Source: Galaxea fascicularis (Eukaryota; Cnidaria; Anthozoa; Scleractinia; Euphylliidae). From it: a stretch of 64,000 nt of DNA. The notes under the pieces were generated by a model that saw nothing but the letters and a program-made list of their open reading frames with translations, was not told the DNA's origin and ran no database searches. The stretch lies in the NCBI GenBank assembly GCA_948470475.1, contig OX419341.1:24288515-24352514 (forward strand). Reading direction: 5' to 3'. The translations under genes and the position numbers were made by a program. Below, piece after piece: positions 43,901-55,529 of this stretch (positions are counted from its first letter, which is position 1; each line of letters starts with the position of its first letter).

Positions 43901-46659
43901 TAGTTCATACTATGCAAATTTCTTTCCCTTTTTTTCAGCTAGTGTTTGTGATTTCTTTGACAAAAATGAGTAAATAGTGAATGGTCAGTAAACGGGCAGA
44001 ATATCTATAATCGACAAGCCAGGAATTGAGAGACCTTTTCCATTTTTGAAGAGTAGGGTACCAAGTTCCCAGTGTTGTGGTGTGGCCTGTTCTCAGCAAA
44101 GTGGTGGGCTTGGTGTGATGTCTCAAAATGGCTTTTGGTGTATGAAGCCACATGTAAAGAACTCTCCCTTCGGGAAATCAGATCTATAGCCTGTTCCAGG
44201 CATTCAGAGGGTAAATGGGGCACGATAGTACCAGCAGAGCGATCTGAAAAATGGAGGGGGCTTGGGACGGGCAGCGGTAGGGAAAAAGGTCATTAAAGAA
44301 AATTTTACAGGCTCTCCCTCCCCTGCTATCCCCAGTCACTGCTCAATTTTTTCCTCGCTCAGTCTCGTTCACCCGGCTCCACTATCTCAGAGCCTGGAAC
44401 AGGCTAGAAATCAACTATGTTTTATTGGTAGTGATCTTTTTCATTGAAACTTGACTTAGCTAATTTGTATCTACTTTACAGAACAAACAAGAGCACAACA
44501 AGCAAACTGAGACAGACTGACTGACACAACAGTTAAGCAATAACATAATACATAAAACAGTTCACTTGGTGACCACTGATGGGTTTTTGTCCAGTTGAAT
44601 ACATAACAGCAATAGACCCTTCTCCAGAATAGCGGCCGAACATTCAAATAAGTTAAAATTAAAAACGTGTACCAGCACTAGAAAGAACACCTTTACTTTA
44701 GCAACCATGCAAAATATCAGCTGAGAAATGCTAGTTAAAAAATGAAAAATTTACAGACGTTTTTATGACTGGGGGTATACGCCATACCCCCAGTCATACA
44801 AACGTCTTTAAATTTGTCAAATTTCAACTTACATTTTCTCAGCTGATATAACACGTGATATACTGACACTTTGCAGGGTTACTAAAAGTAAAGGTGCTCT
44901 TCCTATTTCTGGTATCAGTTTTCCATTCAGTTCAATTTTATCTCATTCAAATCCATTGCCGTGATTTTGGAGAAGAGTCTATAGACAAGTACATTGCGAT
45001 GTGAAAACATTTGCAGTCAGTTTTACATGCTCATCTTCATGATTATATTCAATACATGTGTATGGTGTAGTAGCACAAATGTGATGTAACATTTCCTTGT
45101 TTAGTTAAAAGTGATTATTTCAAATCAAGTCATGGCTTTTTACTATAAGTATGGCAAAAGTTACATAACAATCCACCCCGTGGGTCAACAGAGGGGTGCT
45201 TGTGAACACATGAGTTAATTCACATGCCCAGGCAGCTATAAAATCATGGAATAAATAAAAGAGAAAGTCAACCTGAACTAAGCACGCCTTCTGGTGTGTT
45301 GCATTTTATTGCTGTCCACTGAACTATGAGCGATGTATGCGTACCTTCTTAATTAGCTCCAGTTATACATGAAATAGGGTTTTAAGGTTTTTTGTCAGTG
45401 TCTTATTTCATTAAATTTTGACTTTTGTAGTCAGGAAATTAATGAGAGATTTGATGTTTGAACTGCAGTAAATTGAATTGTTTGGTGATATTCTTTTGAA
45501 CGTAAACTACAAACAGTAGCAATGTAAAATAGTATTGACCTCCAAACAAAATGTTATCACTTTTCTCTTCAAGGCTTTAATCAGGTCAGTGCTCTCTTGA
45601 AAGAAACACCTCAAATTTTAAGATGAAATATACTAGTGGCATTACCACTAGTAAACAGGGTCAATATTTGGAGAAATTACATGTAAGCACAAACTTGACT
45701 TAAGATGGCATTTAGCAGAAAGCTAGGACGTATAATATAGACATGTAGCCTTCCTCTAAACAAAAATTGGCCTCAAAGTGTTTGCATTATGTGCTAGGTT
45801 CAAGTTAGAATACTGTCATTTTTTTTTTTCTGGTTCTCATATCTATAACTCTGATATGCTTTTCTGACTCGCTTTCTGGTGTTACATTCCTATTACATTA
45901 TTTTAATTCACATGGTAGATGGGTCTGGTTGGAACACTGTTCAGTTTGTTTAAAACATACTATTAATTTTTATGTTGTATGTGAAAGGTTTAAGTTTCTT
46001 AACGGACATGAATAAATTGTGTAAAATGATCATGTAAATTATGTGAACTGCAACTGAAAGTCATTACACTGATATAATAATTTATACAGTACATGAATTA
46101 CCAACTTTAGCCGCTGTTGAGACAGGCATTTGTGATTGATACAATAAGTACAAGTGGTTTCAATTCTTGACACTCAAGTGTAGTTTGATAGCTTTTAAAA
46201 TCACGAGCACTTATCAACCAGGAATTTTACAATGTGTTCAAGCAATGTTTTATTAATTTTGCAGTTCACTCGATAAAACTACAAATTGTCATGGTTGACC
46301 AATCTTTAATTGATTGCATATTCTACTAAATTTTAATTATTCCAGAAATCTCAACTTCAACCATAAGAATGTCCAAGCACAATTTGGAATTAAATGCCCT
46401 GCTTTCAACCAATCAGAATTGAGTAATTTTGCTAAGTGTACTATAAAGCTTGTAACAGGCTTTAAGCCAACTGCAATACTGTACTGTTCATAATCATGTC
46501 ACGTTTCATTTTATTGGCCTGTTTAAGAGTGTCCTATTTTGTATTTAATGTCTGTTTAGTATTAATTTGTAATTAATCCTGAATTTTCATTGTTTTTTTT
46601 AGGAGCATACCCCATTTATTTCAAATGAAGACCAAACTGGCCATGTGGAAGGAATGTAA
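31923..46659 (+). CDS. SLC5-family sodium:solute symporter (SMCT/SMVT-like), 14 exons
   Basis: Plasma-membrane Na+-coupled transporter; the closest relatives by eye are SLC5A8/SLC5A12 (monocarboxylates) and SLC5A6 (vitamins), so the substrate is uncertain. Exons: 31923-32264, 33812-33877, 34314-34365, 35000-35067, 35569-35720, 35825-35965, 36248-36377, 38071-38159, 38401-38513, 39876-39943, 40987-41234, 42616-42716, 42852-42982, 46603-46659. They join in frame to 585 residues, close to human SLC5A8 (610). Diagnostic segments: NNEYLMAGRSMSSIPVALS and ILGNPAEVYTYG in exon 1, LERRF, GGMKAVIWTDVFQG (sodium symporter signature), ATNQTAVQRFL, GTLSTVASGLNALAAV, TTGGPMLALFSLGI. An extracellular loop has N-x-T sites (CPSNVTNHNMT). 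The cytoplasmic tail ends DQTGHVEGM, without the PDZ ligand of SLC5A8. At least eleven hydrophobic segments are visible. Confidence 0.94.
32292..32716. mobile_element. MITE with TACCGTA-type ends, GGCGTTTATT repeats
   Basis: Left TACCGTATTTCTC and right GAGAAAATACGGTA are inverted, and the interior has several CCCGGCGTTTATT/GGCGTTTAAT copies in both halves. It starts 28 bp after the donor of SLC5 exon 1. Confidence 0.7.
34611..34848 (+). mobile_element. Palindromic tRNA-derived SINE with 13-bp target duplication
   Basis: AAAAATATTAGTG is directly repeated at 34598-34610 and 34849-34861. The insert ends in a sense tRNA-like unit (box A TAGCTCAGTGGTTAGAGC, box B GGGTTCGACTCC), and its 3' part (from CCAACCGGTATTCTGG to TTTCGACTTG, about 79 bp) is also present upstream as an apparently perfect inverted copy. 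The intron therefore carries a long hairpin whose 27-nt loop is the 5' half of the tRNA-like head. Confidence 0.75.
39228..39380 (+). repeat. Degenerate tRNA-like SINE
   Basis: GGATGGCCAAGTCGGCCAA resembles a Leu/Ser-type D-arm, and GGGTTCAAATCCTGCC resembles a T-arm with box B. The variable region is shortened, so it is not a functional tRNA. Confidence 0.4.
40190..40360 (+). repeat. Dispersed repeat with central palindrome, copy 1
   Basis: Contains TTGGTGCCCATCCGGATGG followed by ACACCAACATGGCGGCTCC, then TTTTGAGTGATACATTTTGC and GAATATCTC. An inverted relative lies at about 55530-55680. Confidence 0.6.
40395..40577 (-). pseudogene. Open frame of 60 residues, possible captured exon
   Basis: The frame opens MASSSGGFGLGHGGRRDNSG, continues with a charged segment (KDPKEWFKCHKRIYLS) and stops. 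The GC-rich, basic N-terminus contrasts with the AT-rich intron around it. Weak inverted similarity between 40385-40415 and 40640-40680 suggests that it sits in a TIR element. I do not recognise the family; it could be a fragment of a transposon-encoded or host protein. Confidence 0.3.
41244..41683. mobile_element. MITE with TACCGTA-type ends, copy in a second SLC5 intron
   Basis: Left TACCGTAAATGATCTAATAA and right TTATTAGATCATATACGGTA are inverted. The interior has repeated AAACGCC/AATGCC motifs. It begins 10 bp after the donor of the 40987-41234 exon. It is related in ends and style to the element at 32292-32716. Confidence 0.7.
44187..44406. mobile_element. MITE with TAGCCTGTTCCAGGC ends
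   Basis: TAGCCTGTTCCAGGC (44187) is mirrored by GCCTGGAACAGGCTA (to 44406). 220 bp, no coding sequence, in the last SLC5 intron. Confidence 0.7.
44612..44983. mobile_element. Full-length hairpin MITE
   Basis: Ends TAGACCCTTCTCC and GGAGAAGAGTCTA are inverted, and pairing continues along most of the 370 bp (TCAGCTGAGAAATG with ATTTTCTCAGCTGA, ACAGACGTTT with AAACGTCT). The centre is a perfect palindrome, ATGACTGGGGGTAT, 5-nt loop, ATACCCCCAGTCAT (44766-44798). Confidence 0.75.
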
Positions 46660-47380
46660 AGTGAGACAGGAAATTAAAAATTACGATTATATTAGAAAAT
46701 AGCAAAACAGTTTGTAGAACTTCTTACTATCGCAAACTTGTAAGTTGAACATAAATATTTTTTTAGTTTTTGAAAGGCTATCAAGAATCCAGGCATTTGA
46801 AAAATTTTGATTTCCTCAGATTGGTGTTTGAAACAGTAAGAGCCCACTGCAAACAGGCATTTATCTGTGAAGATAAAAGCAGTCTAAATCTATTTAAGCA
46901 GAAAGTTAGTATCTTAAAGCTTGATACCAAGCTGAGGGATAGCACATGAAGCAGCCTTAATGCAGTGCTAGGCAATTTGGAGAAATAAAATTAATGATGT
47001 ATACCATGTTCTTTGATAAATATTTCATTTCCAACAAATGCCTACGAACACTCTTTCCAATCTCTATCTAACATGTGCAGTCTCCTCAAAGAACTGTTCC
47101 AACTTCATTCACATCATACATTCTGTGACTGTTTTACAAGGTACTAATAGACTCAGTTTGTGCACTTGTCTCCCAGTCTCATGCTGTGAGCATTACATCA
47201 CAAGACAGTTGCAGTTGAGGCATAACATGCTGATCCTGCTAATCTCACATTTAACAAAAGGCTTATTCATGAAAACAGGAATTGTTTCATGTGATTACCA
47301 ACTAACACTCACAGCATCAGGTTGGGTTATCTGTTGGTCACACTAACAAGGAAACAAGAGAGATGAATAGAAAAGACAAT
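46660..47380. other. Convergent 3' intergenic space between the SLC5 gene and POMP
   Basis: The two genes end tail to tail about 720 bp apart. AATAAA at 46985-46990 on the plus strand is a candidate polyadenylation signal for the SLC5 gene. No other gene is visible; a 102-codon plus-strand frame here has no recognisable domain. Confidence 0.5.
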
Positions 47381-50300
47381 TTAATGAAGGCCAAGTTTGT
47401 ACTCCATTGTAAGATGAGGATCACTTGCAATTTCTGAATCTCCAGCAACTGAAATATGAAGAAAATGACAATGAGACTCATACAGGGTGTATCAGTTAAC
47501 TGGGAATGATCAACGTTTGCCCAATACATGTATGTATAATACACAATCATAAAACAGCAGGAACAGTTTTATGCCTGGTTTGGATTAGAATAGTATAAAT
47601 TTATGTTATAATAAAACAAATATAAGGTTATTGGTGATTGTGTATTATTGAAAGGCAATATAACCTTTCATTTCTCTTTCCATTCACTAAAACCATGCAA
47701 ATGCAAGTTATCTGGAGATAACTGTACATTCTTTCAGGTAACTTTGTGTGATCATTCCAATACAAAGAAACATACAATTCATGTAAGGATTAGATTAGAT
47801 TAAACATGGTAGTTACTGTATTTATGAATGCCAAAGAAGACTGAATAATTGCAATATTGATTTTTTTTTCCTGACCATTTTCAATGATGAAGAAATCAAA
47901 ACTTTGCCTCTGTGGGTTGTCAAGTGTAATGTAATCTTACATTGTAGATTCAAAAACTAGTATTCATTTTGTACAATATGTTAGACAAATAATTTTATAC
48001 ATAGTATGTAAAAAAAAGTTTATTTCCAACATCAGTTATGCATGCAGTTTACACCAGATTACGTTCCCATATACCTTGCATTGGTCAAATACAAGAATTG
48101 CTCCAAATAAAAATGGGTTTCAAAAAATAATATTTTGATGCACTATGACCTCATGTACTGGTACATTCTCCTTGATGGTGGGAATGTCTCTCTTCGACAT
48201 CTGGTTTACCTTTTATTCTCTTACCAATCCTAGATCAACTGGACCCCAAACTTTAACATTAAATACATTATTTTAATTCACGTTAAGTCTTCTTACACAA
48301 CAAAGTATCAAAACTTTGAGTGGTCAAGCATACTTTGCTTCATCTGTGATACACAACTGTAACTCAATGGCTAGTTTCCGTATGTTGGGAAAATTCCAGG
48401 GATTTCACTGTTTTCTGACCATCCCAGTTTATGCCAACTAATGAAAACTGAAAATTGTAGACATCCCTGATCATCTGGGATGATCGGAGACAAATCAGTA
48501 GTGTTTCTATTTTGTGATGTGTCTGACATGAAAAATTTGTACTGTTGGAGACATTGGCGATAGTCTTAGCACAGGGGGCATTTCGCTCTTGATCTGTCAT
48601 GACTCTGCCAGGTAACTCGCCACAGCTGTTCCAAAACATTGAAAAATAAGCTAAAATGCTATGCCAAAATTATTTCTTTTGGAGATTCTGACGTGTTCAT
48701 AAGGTTTCGTGAATAAGTTGCTTCCCTTGTCAATTTAATAGAAAGCCCAAGGTGCTCACGCACAAAGCTTGGTCCTCACGACTACATGTATAGTGCTGTC
48801 ACGTAAATACCAAATGTATGTGCATGTACATGTAGACTAAAGAAAACCACAAAAAACAGTATGCCAATAAATCAATTTTTCTCAACTCTTGTGGCCCCCT
48901 GTGGTCCTAGCTCACTACCAATCCTATAAATTACTTGGCTCCAGTCCCTCCCTCACAAATAAAAATGGTGTCTGTCATCGACGTCTGGCGATTCTGGGAT
49001 TTTCCTTAACAGAACATCGACGTTTGAAATGATTACATTAATTTGGAACCAAATTTTAAATCCTTTGAAAACAAGGAGCCATACTCCTTTCACCTCAAAA
49101 TCAAGAATATACAAAAAGAAAAATTTGAGTAAAGGTAAATTGCTATAAAACTTACCATTCAAAAAGTCTTCAAATCCTATACTCTCATCTGTGCCCATCA
49201 GAGTATCCAAGGCAATCATGGAACTTGGAAGACAGGGTAAACGCTGGATCTGGAAGAAGAGGTGAACAAAATAAGTATTTTGATTGGTTAAAAAATCAGG
49301 ATCTCAAATCTTCCAAATTTCCAGTGTTGCTCAAACAACGTTTGTTGGAGTGGAGTTGTCACCCCACCCCCCGTGGGAATCCACTAAGTAGTACTTCCAT
49401 GAGCTGCTGTTTCTTATATTTTACCAAGTGATAATAAATTTAAGTCCACAATTAATGAAATCCTGAAGAAAACTGTCAGGATAATACTTGCCACTACAGT
49501 GATTTTGTACTTACCTTGGATGTAACAGCTCTTTCCATCTGCAGTTTCAGAGGGGCCTGTAGGCCTTGAGTGTTCCTAAGCATTTTGAAATCAAGCATTT
49601 CTTGATTTTGTAAAAACTGAAAGGTCAATACATTGAATTTTGTTAGTGTCCAAAGCCCATTTCTGAATGTATTTTCAGCTAAATTTGCTGTGATAGTCAT
49701 GGTTGAGGAAGAATCGCCATACCGATATACCGGTAGTTTATAAGAGGAAATGGAAAAAGCACTATAAACCAGCCAATCAGTTTACATGTATCTGCCCTTC
49801 TATTCCTGGAAACCAAGACAGCACATGGCCAACAGGCATATATTTTAGTTAAATACAGGAGTTAACAGCATAAAGAGGTTTTGCACTACCAATAACAGTG
49901 ACTATAAACAAGTCTCCCATGTACATTAAGAGGCTCAAAAGGGTTTTTCATTGCTGTAGTTTGTGAAATAATAAAAGAGTACAAAGTACGATATTTGATG
50001 GTGTGGACAAACTGTAACTCGCTTTGCAACTCTTTTGTTGGGCTATACTTCAAGGGTACTTGTGACATCATGTCAGTTACCATGACAATTAGCCAGGTCC
50101 ACAAAAAATTCCTCTAAATTTCAGTTTTTGTAAAAAATCTGAAAAACTAATTTGCCATTTTCATTCCTTTGTTGGTAAGCTCCCTAAATTCTTTAACTTT
50201 TCAGACAGCATGACAAAAAGTTATGCAGTAGAATTCAATATACTGTACATTAAAAAAATGTCTTTTATGACTTACACACATTGTACCAGACAATTTACCC

Positions 50301-50955
50301 CAAAATGTTTGTATTTGAATTGCCATCAGAAATGGTGCCTGCTTGCAAAAACTCAGGATAGGTCACCGAGCAAAATTTTGAGCTAAAATAAAATTGATGT
50401 TTTCTGCAGATTTTATTTCCAGTATGCTCAATTTTACACAGTATTTAACTTCTGGTGTGCTGCACGCACAACTTTTTGATAGCAATTTTGATTCATTCAG
50501 CTGACTTGTGCATCTTAGTTATAGCATGTGAAGATTGCACACACGCATGCACCTTAAAACTCTTTCCAGCCTCCTTAAACAAATTCAAGTACATGTATGG
50601 TAACAAAGTATTTTTGTGGTTGCAGTATTGCAGTGTGTAGTTTGTTTCTGAACATATAGAGGACTGCATTTGAAAGAACAACTTACATTTTTCTCAGTAG
50701 CTTCTAAAGGATGACTTGATGTTAGCCCACTTTTCACATTTGAAAGCCTGTAAAATGTCACCAAAAACCATCACACCTATCATCTTTACTTTTGGGGATC
50801 TAACCCTAACTAATTACCTGGAAAAATCCCCATTCCTAGGCACATAATGACAATCTAACAAACCAAAAACATTTCTATCAGTGTTAAGCCTGGTTCACAC
50901 TACTGACATAACGACATAACAACATAGTCATAATGACATAAAGAAAAGATCAGTG

Positions 50956-51009
<54 letters not shown>

Positions 51010-51922
51010 GTGTTGTTCACACTGGCGACATACAGTAAGACATCAACACGAGGTACTTTTTTCGTTTGCATGACCTTCCCGTTATGTCGCAAGTGTGAAC
51101 TAGGCGTTAGAGCTGACCACTCACCCAGTTCTCATGTGATCAGGTACACCATAATGACCCACAGGTGAACTCACTTCAGTAGCAGGCTGAACTTTACCAG
51201 GAAGTGCAGACTGGAATATGAAGCAAATATACCAAGCTTTGCTAGTTTACACTAGTTAATAACACAAGAATCATTATACTTTTATCACTGTATCATGTCC
51301 TTTTATGTTCATAACATCATTTAAAGGAAAGACTTCCGCACAGCCCCATACATTAATAATATTTATACATCACTGTCATACTAACCCTGTTCCAAAAACG
51401 AATATAGTTCGAGTCGCAGCATCTATGTATAACTAATGTATGGGCTGCGTGCAAGTCTTTCTCACAATGTCAATAATGACAATTTCAAGAAGAAAATTTC
51501 CAAAGGTATAAGTTTTCGGATGACAGATCCGACAACCATGTGTCTCCAATAAGATATAATTAACGAGAACAACGTCAAAATAGAAGCTTTAATCTTTTCT
51601 TCTTAGAATAGCATGACGGTAAAATACCCAGTGCTTTCCTCTCACAAAATCCTGAGAAGCTTAAACTGTGTTTTCCTCCAGGATGTCTTTTGCAAGCACT
51701 GATTCTGCTACATCGTTAGATGTTGAAGACACCACATGACACAGCAAATTATCGAAGCAACAGCAAACAGAAGCCATGTTAAGGTATTTATCCACAGAAA
51801 CTCCTTAAACAGCATTTTTTTTTCAATAAAAATCCCTGGAACACGTTTTAGGTCAACCAGAGCAAAAAATTAACGAAATATCAAAGAAAATTCGGTCATG
51901 ATCGACTTACCAGAGCGGCCAT
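47381..51922 (-). CDS. POMP: Proteasome maturation protein (POMP/UMP1), six exons
   Basis: Assembly chaperone of the 20S proteasome core: it binds half-proteasomes, helps beta-subunit incorporation and is the first substrate degraded. Exons on the minus strand: 51911-51922 (MAAL), 51125-51210, 50687-50747, 49515-49616, 49156-49249 and 47381-47448 (stop TAA). All junctions keep frame with GT-AG introns, giving 140 residues against 141 in human; human POMP also has six exons. Diagnostic segments are NVKSGLTSSHPLEATEKN, MLRNTQGLQAPLKLQME, RLPCLPSS, GTDESIGFEDFLN and the C-terminal SDPHLTMEYKLGL. A MITE (50887-51106) sits 18 bp downstream of the exon-2 donor, apparently tolerated. It is a housekeeping gene; no regulatory element was identified. 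Confidence 0.95.
50887..51106 (-). mobile_element. MITE copy 2 (same family as 26072-26283), in POMP intron
   Basis: Ends AGCCTGGTTCACAC and GTGTGAACTAGGCG, with TTA duplicated at 50884-50886 and 51107-51109. The interior (ATGTCGATATGTTCATGTTA, GATGTGTTGTTCACACTGGC) matches copy 1 in reverse orientation at high identity. Confidence 0.8.
51328..51460. mobile_element. Short TIR element in POMP intron 1
   Basis: AAAGACTTCCGCACAGCCCC and ATACATTA at the left are mirrored by TAATGTAT and GGGCTGCGTGCAAGTCTTT at the right. About 133 bp, no coding capacity. Confidence 0.65.
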
Positions 51923-53100
51923 CTTGAATGATGTTTTACATTGCACACAACTGCGCATGTTGTTAATAAAAATCCGCAGGACCGAAGGTCCCAGAGCGTG
52001 AGTTGGGCACAAACTTCGGAAATAGTTCAGAAGACAAGTGGAACAATAGTTTCCGGAACGTTCATTTCGAAAATTTTGGACAACCTCCCGAGGTTGTAGA
52101 CTTTTCCGAAATATCGGAATTCCCGGGAATTTTCTGTTCCATTTGGCATCATTTGGCATTTCATTTCGGTCTGACCGCTACACTCGGCTCCAGCTTCCTT
52201 TCCTATCAGATGTCGAAGGCAAGATGGCGGAATTATACCGATGCAGAGCTTGCTACAACGGATAACTTGCCATACTTTTTGGGACAACTTTGTGTTGATG
52301 ACGGTGGTAACATTGCTCCACCTTAAGGTAAGCCGAATATAAAAGATCGACGCGAACAATAAGGCTAAATATATACAACCTTTTTTTCCCACACGAACAT
52401 TGGCCTCAAAATATTCCTGGACACGGTTCAAATCTCTCCACATGAAGGAGCTAATAGCGCTAAATATATAGCAATATCGTCGTTGACCTCCAGAATTTCG
52501 TTTGGTAGCTCGAAGTGTTCTGCTATATTTCGAAAACAAAGAACAACAAGGGAAAATCCCCCATTTTGCCTGTTTTGAATCTTGGCGCGAAATTCGTTCC
52601 GAGGGAGAATTGGACGACACCGGAAAAACCCGTACCATTTGACACCCGGGGCTCGTATATCGAAACTCCCGAAACTTTTCGGGCCTATTTCGGGTGCTAT
52701 AATGTCTTAACTACCTCGAAAACGACGGCATTTTCAAGAATGAAATTTCACAACAAATCTGCCTTTTCGCATCTTGAAATCATAGTAAAATTAAAGACCA
52801 GCTTTTTTAGAATAAGCGGATCGTAGTTTTTGAAATGGTTTTTCGGGCCCGAAAACGGAAACGGAAACGCCTTCGTATTCGAGTTGAAGTTAAAATGAAA
52901 ATTGTTAGAGCTCTTTCGTACTATTTGTTTGTTTGTTTTTTATATATATATCTTTGTCGTGTTTTTGCTGCTCGTTTTTTATCGTTTTTGCCTCTTCGGG
53001 TCGACATTTGGATGAGAGGTCGAAATTTTAATTTGAGTGTGACCCAGGCTCCACTTCGCATAGAAGGGGTAGTTTAGTTTCTAAAAAACCTGTACGCGGT
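51923..53100. other. Region upstream of POMP, no supported gene
   Basis: A plus-strand ATG at 52210 opens a 39-codon frame (MSKARWRNYTDAELATTD) that ends just before CACCTTAAGGTAAGCC, which resembles a splice donor. It could be the first exon of a transcript divergent from POMP, but no continuation was found. The rest looks like dispersed repeat sequence. Confidence 0.3.
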
Positions 53101-53129
53101 GCTGCGTCGGTGAGAGAATTGAATACAAA

Positions 53130-53190
53130 AATTTGGTTTTATCAACGGAGTTGATAATGTTAGTTGGCCATCGTACAGGGATTCAAAATA
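53130..53190 (-). repeat. Dispersed repeat with palindrome, second copy of the 29150-29240 family
   Basis: TATCAACGGAGTTGATAATG followed by TTGGCCATCGTACAGGGATT is the inverted relative of the plus-strand copy near 29180-29235. Confidence 0.55.
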
Positions 53191-53215
53191 GTTAACGAAA
53201 CACAGACAAACTTCC

Positions 53216-53445
53216 GCCGACCGGTTAGCTCAGTGGTAGAGCACCGGACTAGCGTGCGGGAGGTCGCGCGTTCAAACCCCGGCCGGACAACACTCAGGGT
53301 CTTTTAAATAATCGAGGAGAAAGTGCTTCCTTTGTAAGGACATCTGCAAATGGTTAGACTTTCTAGTCTTCTCGGATAAGGACGATAAACCGTTGGCCCC
53401 GTCTCACAACTCTTCATAATTGATTCTGTGGGACGTAAAAGAACC
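53216..53445 (+). repeat. tRNA-Ala-like SINE
   Basis: The head has box A TTAGCTCAGTGGTAGAGC, a CTAGCGT loop giving an AGC anticodon by position, and box B GCGTTCAAACCCCGG. Acceptor and anticodon stems carry several mismatches, so it is a SINE head, not a tRNA gene. A ~150-bp tRNA-unrelated body follows, ending about TTCTGTGGGACGTAAAAGAA. Confidence 0.65.
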
Positions 53446-53536
53446 ATGTTTCAAAATCACCGAGCTGTTTGTCTCAGTTTATCCTTGATCAATACTTCTC
53501 CTTTTTTGTCGAGTACAAATTATGTATTTCAGTTTT

Positions 53537-55091
53537 TTATCCCTGACCATACTTTCCAAGCTGTATCCCACAAAGTGGGCATACATGGATTACGTCCTTG
53601 TACGAGTTTAAAAAGAAAGGCAGCAGACAGCATCCAAGATGGCACCCAAAAGCACACAACAGCCCCGCTAGCGCCCAGTTCGGGCCGCTAACACGATATT
53701 CAGTGCACGTCAAGACCTGGGTTCCACACGAAGAACAGTTGGCCATGGCCGAAACAGTTCGAAATGGCCCTGCTGTGGGTTGATAATCTGAAGTTCCGAA
53801 GCTTGATTCTTTAGAAGTGCCACCATCATTTTCCGATGAGTATCTCGGAGGCAGACAAATTATCACATCTGGTGTTGTACTGCAGTAGAATTGTCGACAG
53901 TACGGTACAGAATGCTCTGTGTTGTTTCTTCCTTGGCCAGTATTGTGGGTATCTTTGGTTTGGTCACCATTCAATTCAGCCTGACAGATACTTACTTCAG
54001 ATATGCTTGAGCAATGAGATGTGCGGCATCCTTCCGTTGCGAAATAACTTGTTGTTGCCTGCTCGACTCTAAATCCTGATAATAAGAAGTTGATATGGAA
54101 ATAGTTGATATAAATAGAGTTCCGCCTCTTCACCTTGGAGGTTTGTTACCGTCACACGTTACTTTCTTTTTAACTCTTTATAATTCATTTTCTCCTTACA
54201 ATGTCAGTGCTTAATCAAGCATGCAGGTCACGGGAATTAAAGTATTGATCACTACAAAAAACGCTTTGATTAATCTCTCTTAACTCTGACCATACAAAAA
54301 ACAGTTAGGAGAAAACAGGACGTTTTTATGGAGCATTGAGGGTGAACTCTTAGTGTGTTCAATTTACTTGTTCGTGAAATACCTCGAAATTCTTTCTACT
54401 GATATCTCCTGACAGTTTGTCCTCCTCCATGCCTAGTTATCCTTTCCGGATATATTACAATCTAACAAAGTGAGTTTCCGGTTGACCCCTTATCCGCTTA
54501 GTTAGTCGTACAGTAAAGCACAGCACCAGCCTCGCACAATGACAGGCTGTGGGTTCGATTCCCGTTTAACTCCGAGTATTCGCAATCTTTTCACAACTGT
54601 CTAAGTCGCGACCTGAAATTTATTCGGCGGCTCTGTTGTGGCAGAAATTCCACCTCTAATTCGGTATAAAAGTCGATTCGCAAAACTGAGATTCTTAACC
54701 AGCGGTACCTTCTCGATTCCATAAACAACTCCCAGCAATCTTTCTCATTTAGGAGAGAAGACGTTTTACTGCCCCAAGCTAAAGAAAACGTCGCACTCAT
54801 CAGTTTCTGATTTACACTGATCTGCAACTATGGTCCTCAACATCAGAATTTCACTCAGTATGGAAGGGGAAGCAAGAACGAAGTCAATTTTTTTCATACA
54901 AAATTCGAAATCTGAAGCTACTGAAGAATTAAATGAAATGCAAGTAAGCAAACTATGAAGTTTCAGTTCGTAGGCAAGATCTGTTGTGGCTAGCGGGGCA
55001 AGGACGGTGTAATTCGCTAATAAAGCAACCGAGATCAATCCAACAATCAAGTGCACTTACCGCTAAATGAATGTGCCCTAAAGTCCTCCAT
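53537..55091 (-). CDS. LITAF-domain membrane protein (LITAF/CDIP1-like), two exons
   Basis: Likely a monotopic protein of late endosomal or lysosomal membranes that binds zinc (family knowledge). The large exon 53537-54075 encodes a variable N-terminal region with a PPRY motif (PPxY, a WW-domain ligand as in LITAF), then the LITAF domain: paired CxxC (NCSSCGTQVLT), the amphipathic membrane segment WALAGLLCAFGCHLGCCLLP, and HVCPLCGIQLGKYG at the C-terminus. Exon 1 is proposed at 55061-55091 (MEDFRAHSFS plus one base) because its GTAAGT donor is phase 1 and matches the phase-1 acceptor before 54075. That gives 189 residues. The LITAF domain is certain; exon 1 is a by-eye proposal and an additional upstream exon is possible. 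Confidence 0.82.
54505..54580 (+). repeat. tRNA-like remnant
   Basis: GTGGGTTCGATTCCCGTTTA is a good box B/T-arm, with a weak TTAGTTAGTCG D-arm upstream. It lies in the intron of the LITAF-like gene. Too degenerate for a tRNA gene. Confidence 0.35.
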
Positions 55092-55529
55092 TTGTCAAAT
55101 GCCAAAAATAAATAAATGAACGGATGAGCAGTAAACTGTTTGAAATTAAATTGCTTAGAATTCCTTTAAGTGTGGTAACTGGACTTAAGAAAACATATTT
55201 CTGATCACCAAAAAAATATTTCCTTATTCCTGTCAGTTAGAACTTTGATGATACCGCAGCCAAAATGCTTATCTTAAGATTTAACGAGCATTCATTGGAT
55301 CGTAATAACAATAGTTTGGTGTAGTGCCCAGTAAAAGCAGTAGACGATAAGATTACTTAAAGACGAAAAACAACGTGTCGTTTTGGTCAATTTTAGATCT
55401 CAAAGTTCTCAAAATGGAATTTTCAAATATTGCCGGTTTTCACTGTCACACCATCACCCAAACCATTCAACAAATAAAGTCAAGAATCAAAGAGATGAAA
55501 AAAGAGGAATGTTCAAACAGTCTCGCAAA

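Noticed and set aside
52027..52638. 203-codon minus-strand frame upstream of POMP
   Set aside because: No recognisable domain or splice structure; lies in repeat-like DNA.
53216..53292. tRNA-Ala(AGC)-like sequence
   Set aside because: Mismatches in acceptor, anticodon and T stems and a SINE body following; not a functional tRNA.
54766..55056. 96-codon minus-strand frame near the LITAF-like gene
   Set aside because: Lies in the proposed intron, lacks LITAF or Pro-rich features and does not fit the phase-1 junction.
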